From: an uncultured Oscillospiraceae bacterium
GTDB lineage: Bacteria > Bacillota > Clostridia > Oscillospirales > Oscillospiraceae
DNA length: 36,604 nt
Reading direction: 5' to 3'
Assembly (NCBI GenBank): GCA_947627745.1
Contig: CANQXH010000014.1
Coordinates: forward strand, 1-36,604
Below, in pieces: positions 33,130-36,604 of this stretch. Position 1 is the first letter of the stretch. Each line of letters begins with the position of its first letter. Under the pieces are notes generated by a model. The model did not search any database and was not told where the DNA came from. It saw nothing but the letters and a program-made list of their open reading frames with translations. A program made the position numbers and the translations under genes.

Positions 33130-33659
33130 TGGAAGCGGAAAACCGGTTTCAGCTGACTAAGGACCTGTTCCTGGAGGGAATGGGCCTGGTGTCCCGGGAC
33201 AGCTACGGAAAAACCGCCCGGATCGGCACCTTCGTGCTGCTGGGGGCCTGGCTGGTCCTGTTGATTGCCGCCCTGGCCGCCCGCCAGAGTCCCTGGTTCG
33301 TGGTGTGGGAGGGACTGCTCATCGCCCTGGTGGCGGTATGGCTGGAGGTGGTCCTGCCCCGGAGCCGGGCCAAGCGGGCCTTCCGAAAGGTGGAGGCCCA
33401 GTCCGGCGGAGACATGGAGCGGATCACCCGGTTCTACCCGGAGGGGCTGGAGGCCCAGTCCGGAGACCGGACCAAACAGGTCGACTATACGGATGTTGTA
33501 AAGGTCCTGCGCTCCCGGCGCCTGATGGTGCTGCTGTGCCGGGACAAGACCGGAATCCTGCTGACGCTGGACGGCTTCACCCTGGGCTCGCCGGAGCGGG
33601 TCCAGGCCCTGATCCAGTTGGCCCAGGAAGAGGAAAAGGAGGAAACTGACCATGCTTGA
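33129..33659 (+). CDS. YcxB-like membrane protein
   Basis: 176 residues. ATG overlaps the DUF624 stop by one base (TGATG). Two helices lie at ~34-50 and ~58-74. A small beta-rich domain follows (MERITRFYPEGLEAQSGDRT; VDYTDVVKVLRSRRLMVLLC), resembling YcxB-like/PH-type domains. Function unknown. It is translationally coupled to the fructokinase gene, whose ATG lies inside its last codons. Confidence 0.7.
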   Translation: MEAENRFQLTKDLFLEGMGLVSRDSYGKTARIGTFVLLGAWLVLLIAALAARQSPWFVVWEGLLIALVAVWLEVVLPRSRAKRAFRKVEAQSGGDMERITRFYPEGLEAQSGDRTKQVDYTDVVKVLRSRRLMVLLCRDKTGILLTLDGFTLGSPERVQALIQLAQEEEKEETDHA

Positions 33660-34587
33660 CATCACCGCGGTGGGAGAAATTCTCATCGACCTGACCCAGT
33701 CCGGCGTAACTGGGCAGGGTATTCCCCGCTTCGACGCCAATCCCGGCGGCGCCCCGGCCAATTTGGCGGTGGCCGCCGCCCGGCTGGGGGCCCAGACCGC
33801 CTTCATCGGCAAGGTGGGCCGGGACTCCTTCGGCGCGTTTCTGAAAAAGACCCTGGAGGACAACCGGGTGGACGTCTCTGGCATGGTGACGGACCCGGCC
33901 CAGCACACCACCCTGGCGGTGGTGGCCCTGGACAGCGCCGGGGAGCGGACCTTCTCCTTCTACCGGGACCCCAGCGCCGACGTGGCGCTGTCGGTGGAGG
34001 ATCTAAAGCCGGAGCTGCTCCAGAAGACCCGGATCGTCCACATCGGCAGCGTCAGCCTCACCGCCGACCCGGCCCGGACCGCCACCCTCACCGCCGCCAA
34101 AATGGGCAAGGCCGCCGGGGCCCTGATCAGCTACGACCCCAACTACCGGGAGAGCCTCTGGCCGGACCGGGACACCGCCGTGGAATGGATGAAGGCCCCG
34201 CTGCCCATGGTGGACATTTTGAAGGTCTCCGAGGAGGAGCTACCCCTGCTCACCGGCACGGAGGATCTGGAGGCGGGCACCGCCGCCTTGGAAAGGCTGG
34301 GCATCCGACTGATTTTCGTCACATTGGGGCCCGACGGGGCCTACTACCGCTTCCAGGGCCAAACCGGCCGGGTGCCGGGGGTCCGGTGCGTGGTGGGGGA
34401 CACCAACGGCGCCGGGGACACCTTCTTCGGCGCGGCCCTTTCCAAGATCGCCCGGTTCCCCGGCCTGGAAGGGCTGACGGTACCGGCGCTGGAGGAAATC
34501 GCGGCCTTTGCCAACCGGGCCGCCAGCGTCACCACCAGCCGCCATGGCGCCATCCCCGCCATGCCCTCCCTGGAGGAGCTGAAATAA
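33652..34587 (+). CDS. Fructokinase (PfkB/ribokinase family)
   Basis: 311 residues. The substrate-side signature NPGGAPANLAVAAARLGAQT lies at ~25-45. The PfkB C-terminal signature GDTNGAGDTFFGAAL lies at ~245-260 and includes the catalytic Asp of GAGD. SYDPNYRESLW is the usual bacterial fructokinase stretch. It phosphorylates fructose released by the cytosolic GH32 enzyme to fructose-6-phosphate for glycolysis. It overlaps the YcxB-like gene by 8 bp and has AGGAAAC just upstream. It is the last gene of the lacI operon, which ends at the terminator at 34603. Confidence 0.9.
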   Translation: MLDITAVGEILIDLTQSGVTGQGIPRFDANPGGAPANLAVAAARLGAQTAFIGKVGRDSFGAFLKKTLEDNRVDVSGMVTDPAQHTTLAVVALDSAGERTFSFYRDPSADVALSVEDLKPELLQKTRIVHIGSVSLTADPARTATLTAAKMGKAAGALISYDPNYRESLWPDRDTAVEWMKAPLPMVDILKVSEEELPLLTGTEDLEAGTAALERLGIRLIFVTLGPDGAYYRFQGQTGRVPGVRCVVGDTNGAGDTFFGAALSKIARFPGLEGLTVPALEEIAAFANRAASVTTSRHGAIPAMPSLEELK

Positions 34588-34602
34588 AGGTTTCTTTTCC
34601 CG

Positions 34603-34640
34603 AATTCCCCGGTGGCTTTCCCGGCCGCCGGGGAATTTTG
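34603..34640 (+). terminator. Terminator of the lacI-fructokinase operon
   Basis: AATTCCCCGG/CCGGGGAATT, a 10-bp perfect outer stem with an inner GG/CC pairing, followed by TTTTG. Confidence 0.85.
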
Positions 34641-34653
34641 TGGCTATTGCTGT

Positions 34654-34668
34654 ATATCGTTTCACGAA
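34654..34668. promoter_or_regulatory. Regulon operator, distal copy before the surface lipoprotein
   Basis: ATATCGTTTCACGAA is the inverted form of the proximal site at 34791, about 140 bp apart. The pairing of two inverted sites recalls the 29864/30022 pair in the transporter region, so looping is possible. Confidence 0.65.
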
Positions 34669-34747
34669 CGAGTGGAGAAATATTATACAAATTGAAGCCG
34701 TGATTTTTGGGCTATATGCGGAATTTCTGCAATTTATAAATTTCTTC

Positions 34748-34776
34748 TTGACAACAGTCGGCAGAAATTTTATACT
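34748..34776 (+). promoter_or_regulatory. Promoter of the surface lipoprotein gene
   Basis: TTGACA (34748-34753), a 17-bp spacer and TATACT (34771-34776). Confidence 0.88.
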
Positions 34777-34790
34777 AAAATCACCTTAAA

Positions 34791-34815
34791 TGGTGAAACG
34801 ATATTTTTATGAACA
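34791..34815. promoter_or_regulatory. Regulon operator, proximal copy
   Basis: GGTGAAACGATATTTTTATG with flanking bases lies 14 bp behind the -10 box, so over the first transcribed bases. It is nearly identical to 29864-29887. Confidence 0.75.
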
Positions 34816-34867
34816 AACCACCAAGCAAACCAATCTCACTCAACCATTCAAGGAGGAAAAAGCAACT

Positions 34868-36604
34868 ATGAAAAGCACTTTCAAACAGCTGCTCTGCGGT
34901 CTGCTCGCGCTGTGCATGGCTCTTTCTCTTGCCGCCTGCGGTCCTCAGGACGACCAGCCCGAAGTGGCGGAGGACATCGTCAACGGCGACTTCGAGGAAG
35001 TGAGCGACAATAAGTGGGTGGGCTGGACCCGGGAGGACGCGGCCTTTAACTTCCGGGGCGTGACCAACGAGGAGAAGATCAAGGGCGTGCCCATGGAAAA
35101 ATCCGGCGACTATTATTTTGCCGGTACCGCCGGCGGCAACCCGCCCATGCGGGGCACCCTGACCTCCGACCCCTTCAAGCTGGGCGGCAACGGTTTTATC
35201 ACCTTTAAAATGGGCGCCGGCAAGAACACCGAGAAGGTCTATGTGGAATTCTTCGAGGTGGGTGGCGACACGCCCCTGGCCCATGTGACCAACGACGACT
35301 GCGACGGCGTGTACATCACCGAGCATCTGATCACCAAGGTGGTGGACCTGTCCGCTTATATCGGCAAGAGCATCTATATCGTCATCACCGACAATGACGA
35401 CGGCACGGACCTGGCCTATGTGAATGTGGACGCCTTCCACGTCTGCGCCTCCGACGACGAGGTGGCGGCGGCCCAGGCCGAGCACGACCGGCAGATTGCC
35501 GACTATGGCGAAAAGCCCTTTGAGGAGGACGAGACCTCCAACACCATCACGAACCCCGGCTTTGAGACCGGCGATTTCACCGGCTGGAAGATCCTGGAAG
35601 GCACGGCTCTGACCGTTGCCAACGTGACCTCCACCAGCCAGTACTACTGGGACGACCGCTCCGTCTACGGCGAGGGCGACTACTACCTGGACGGCAGCAA
35701 CAACGGCGCCGTCATGGAGAGCCTCACCGGCGCCATCCGCTCCACCAAATTCACTCTGGGGGGCGACGGGTACATCTCCTTCATGATTGGCTGCGGCAAC
35801 GGCGGCTCCTATGTTGCCCTGTGCGACGCCGCCACGGACGAGGAGCTCATCAAGGTCACCAACGACTACTTCTCCGACCCGGCCCTGGCCTTGACCCTGC
35901 TGCGGGTGTACATGGACGCCCGGGAGTATGTGGGCAAGGTGGTCTACCTGAAGGTCGTGGACTGCAACGACGGCAGCAGCGGCGGCTTCGCTTTCATCAA
36001 CGTGGACGATTTCCAGGTCTCCCTCACCACCGACCAGGTGGCGGAGCTGGAGGTGGCCCAGCTGGAGAGCATCCAGAACGAGACCTACACCTCCGCCTCC
36101 TACGACGACCTGGCCTCCCTGCTGAACTACTATAATAATTATCCCTATCCCGTGCCCCTGAACTCCCTGGCCTTCACCGCCTACGCGGCCAACCAGGTGG
36201 TGGACTGCGGCACTGTGGACCTGACCGCGTACCTGGCGGACGCCGCCGCCTCCTTCGGCGGCGAGGCCGTCACGGATATTGCCGTCACCAAGGTGATCTA
36301 TGACGGGACCGAGACCACAGAGGGCTTCGACGCCTTTGACATGAGCGCCCCCGGCTACTACCAGGTGACCTACCAGGCCTCCTACGAGGGCAAGACCGCC
36401 GAGGCCAGCTTCACCGTGGTGGCCATGGCGGATCACAACAGCGTGGCCAATCCCGGCTTCGAGTCCGGCAACCTGGCCGGCTGGACCGTCCTGACCGACG
36501 GCTGGAGCGTAGTGGAGGGCCAGGCCGCCGGCGTCATCAACGCCGAGAGCTACTGGGGCGAGGGCCTGCCCTATAACCAGGCCGGCTCCTATCACCTGGA
36601 CGGT
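34868..36604 (+). CDS. Large modular surface lipoprotein, probably fructan-binding or a secreted GH32 enzyme (3' end cut off)
   Basis: Absent from the track because no stop lies in the window; 579 codons are open. AGGAGG lies 11 nt before ATG 34868. The lipobox LAAC gives a lipidated Cys at 24. Three related beta-sandwich modules start with NGDFEEVSDNKWVGW (~38), NPGFETGDFTGW (~227) and NPGFESGNLAGW (~527). Modules 1 and 2 end in AYVNVDAFHV and FINVDDFQV, a carbohydrate-binding, galactose-binding-like pattern. Between modules 2 and 3 lies an Ig-like stretch (SAPGYYQVTYQASYEGKTAE). Secreted levanases/inulinases of gut Clostridia carry such modules before a GH32 domain, so a catalytic domain may lie beyond the edge. 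No catalytic motif is visible here. Expression is probably under the LacI-type regulator. Confidence 0.8.
   Translation, partial: MKSTFKQLLCGLLALCMALSLAACGPQDDQPEVAEDIVNGDFEEVSDNKWVGWTREDAAFNFRGVTNEEKIKGVPMEKSGDYYFAGTAGGNPPMRGTLTSDPFKLGGNGFITFKMGAGKNTEKVYVEFFEVGGDTPLAHVTNDDCDGVYITEHLITKVVDLSAYIGKSIYIVITDNDDGTDLAYVNVDAFHVCASDDEVAAAQAEHDRQIADYGEKPFEEDETSNTITNPGFETGDFTGWKILEGTALTVANVTSTSQYYWDDRSVYGEGDYYLDGSNNGAVMESLTGAIRSTKFTLGGDGYISFMIGCGNGGSYVALCDAATDEELIKVTNDYFSDPALALTLLRVYMDAREYVGKVVYLKVVDCNDGSSGGFAFINVDDFQVSLTTDQVAELEVAQLESIQNETYTSASYDDLASLLNYYNNYPYPVPLNSLAFTAYAANQVVDCGTVDLTAYLADAAASFGGEAVTDIAVTKVIYDGTETTEGFDAFDMSAPGYYQVTYQASYEGKTAEASFTVVAMADHNSVANPGFESGNLAGWTVLTDGWSVVEGQAAGVINAESYWGEGLPYNQAGSYHLDG

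Noticed and set aside
34781-36595. 604-residue minus-strand ORF
   Set aside because: Shadow of the open plus-strand lipoprotein gene, which has promoter, ribosome site, lipobox and repeated modules.
1-36604. CRISPR arrays, tRNA or rRNA genes, riboswitches
   Set aside because: No regularly spaced repeats beyond the three-copy unit at 16207, no tRNA-like cloverleaf or rRNA sequence, and no recognisable riboswitch core were seen by eye; a covariance-model search could still find small RNAs.

Overview
The window looks like a chromosomal segment of a GC-rich gut-type Clostridia (Bacillota), probably an Oscillospiraceae-like anaerobe. This is an inference. It rests on AGGAGG ribosome sites, TTGACA/TATAAT promoters, a 2-hydroxyacyl-CoA dehydratase activase, SpoVT/AbrB-type sequences, and LplB/LplC-type sugar permeases with no dedicated ATPase. 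No tRNA, rRNA or CRISPR array was seen.

Region 1 (1 to about 10243) is an accessory island of visibly lower GC. It holds a decayed AbiEi-type antitoxin (homopolymer frameshift plus C-terminal truncation) and a two-gene toxin-antitoxin-like operon. The operon pairs an unrecognised small protein with an MqsA-like zinc-finger/HTH/Panacea protein, behind a consensus promoter and two palindromic operators. Next come an AAA+ ATPase with a DUF4143 end, a broken N-terminus of a type I restriction subunit, and a type III restriction-modification operon in the order res - two-TM membrane protein - mod. The mod gene carries an AT-rich central block that looks like a swapped target-recognition domain. 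The ATPase and type III genes lie between two diverged copies of a repeat made of an AbrB gene tail plus a hairpin. The hairpin shows a compensatory base-pair change, and the coding tail differs only by synonymous substitutions.

Region 2 (10.4-24.6 kb) is GC-rich backbone. It contains a small cytosolic protein, a large zinc-ribbon/KAP-like protein whose Walker motifs are degenerate, a zinc-ribbon membrane protein with a GT8 glycosyltransferase, and a PadR-DUF2812-anchored protein operon. It continues with a MATE transporter, a cardiolipin synthase, and a MarR regulator translationally coupled to a 1411-residue activase/dehydratase-like protein. Perfect hairpin terminators separate most units.

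Region 3 (24.6 kb to the right edge) is a fructan/fructoside utilisation locus. It has a cytosolic GH32 enzyme, a lipoprotein sugar-binding protein with two permeases, a divergent LacI regulator, four poorly characterised envelope genes (including DUF624 and YcxB-like proteins), a PfkB fructokinase, and a large surface lipoprotein cut by the window end. The last gene is absent from the ORF track because it has no stop inside the window. A shared operator core, ATCGTTTCA, lies in the transporter/lacI intergenic region and upstream of the surface lipoprotein, and ties the locus into one regulon. Proposed flow: surface lipoprotein binds or cuts the polymer, the ABC importer takes up the oligomer, GH32 releases fructose, and fructokinase phosphorylates it.
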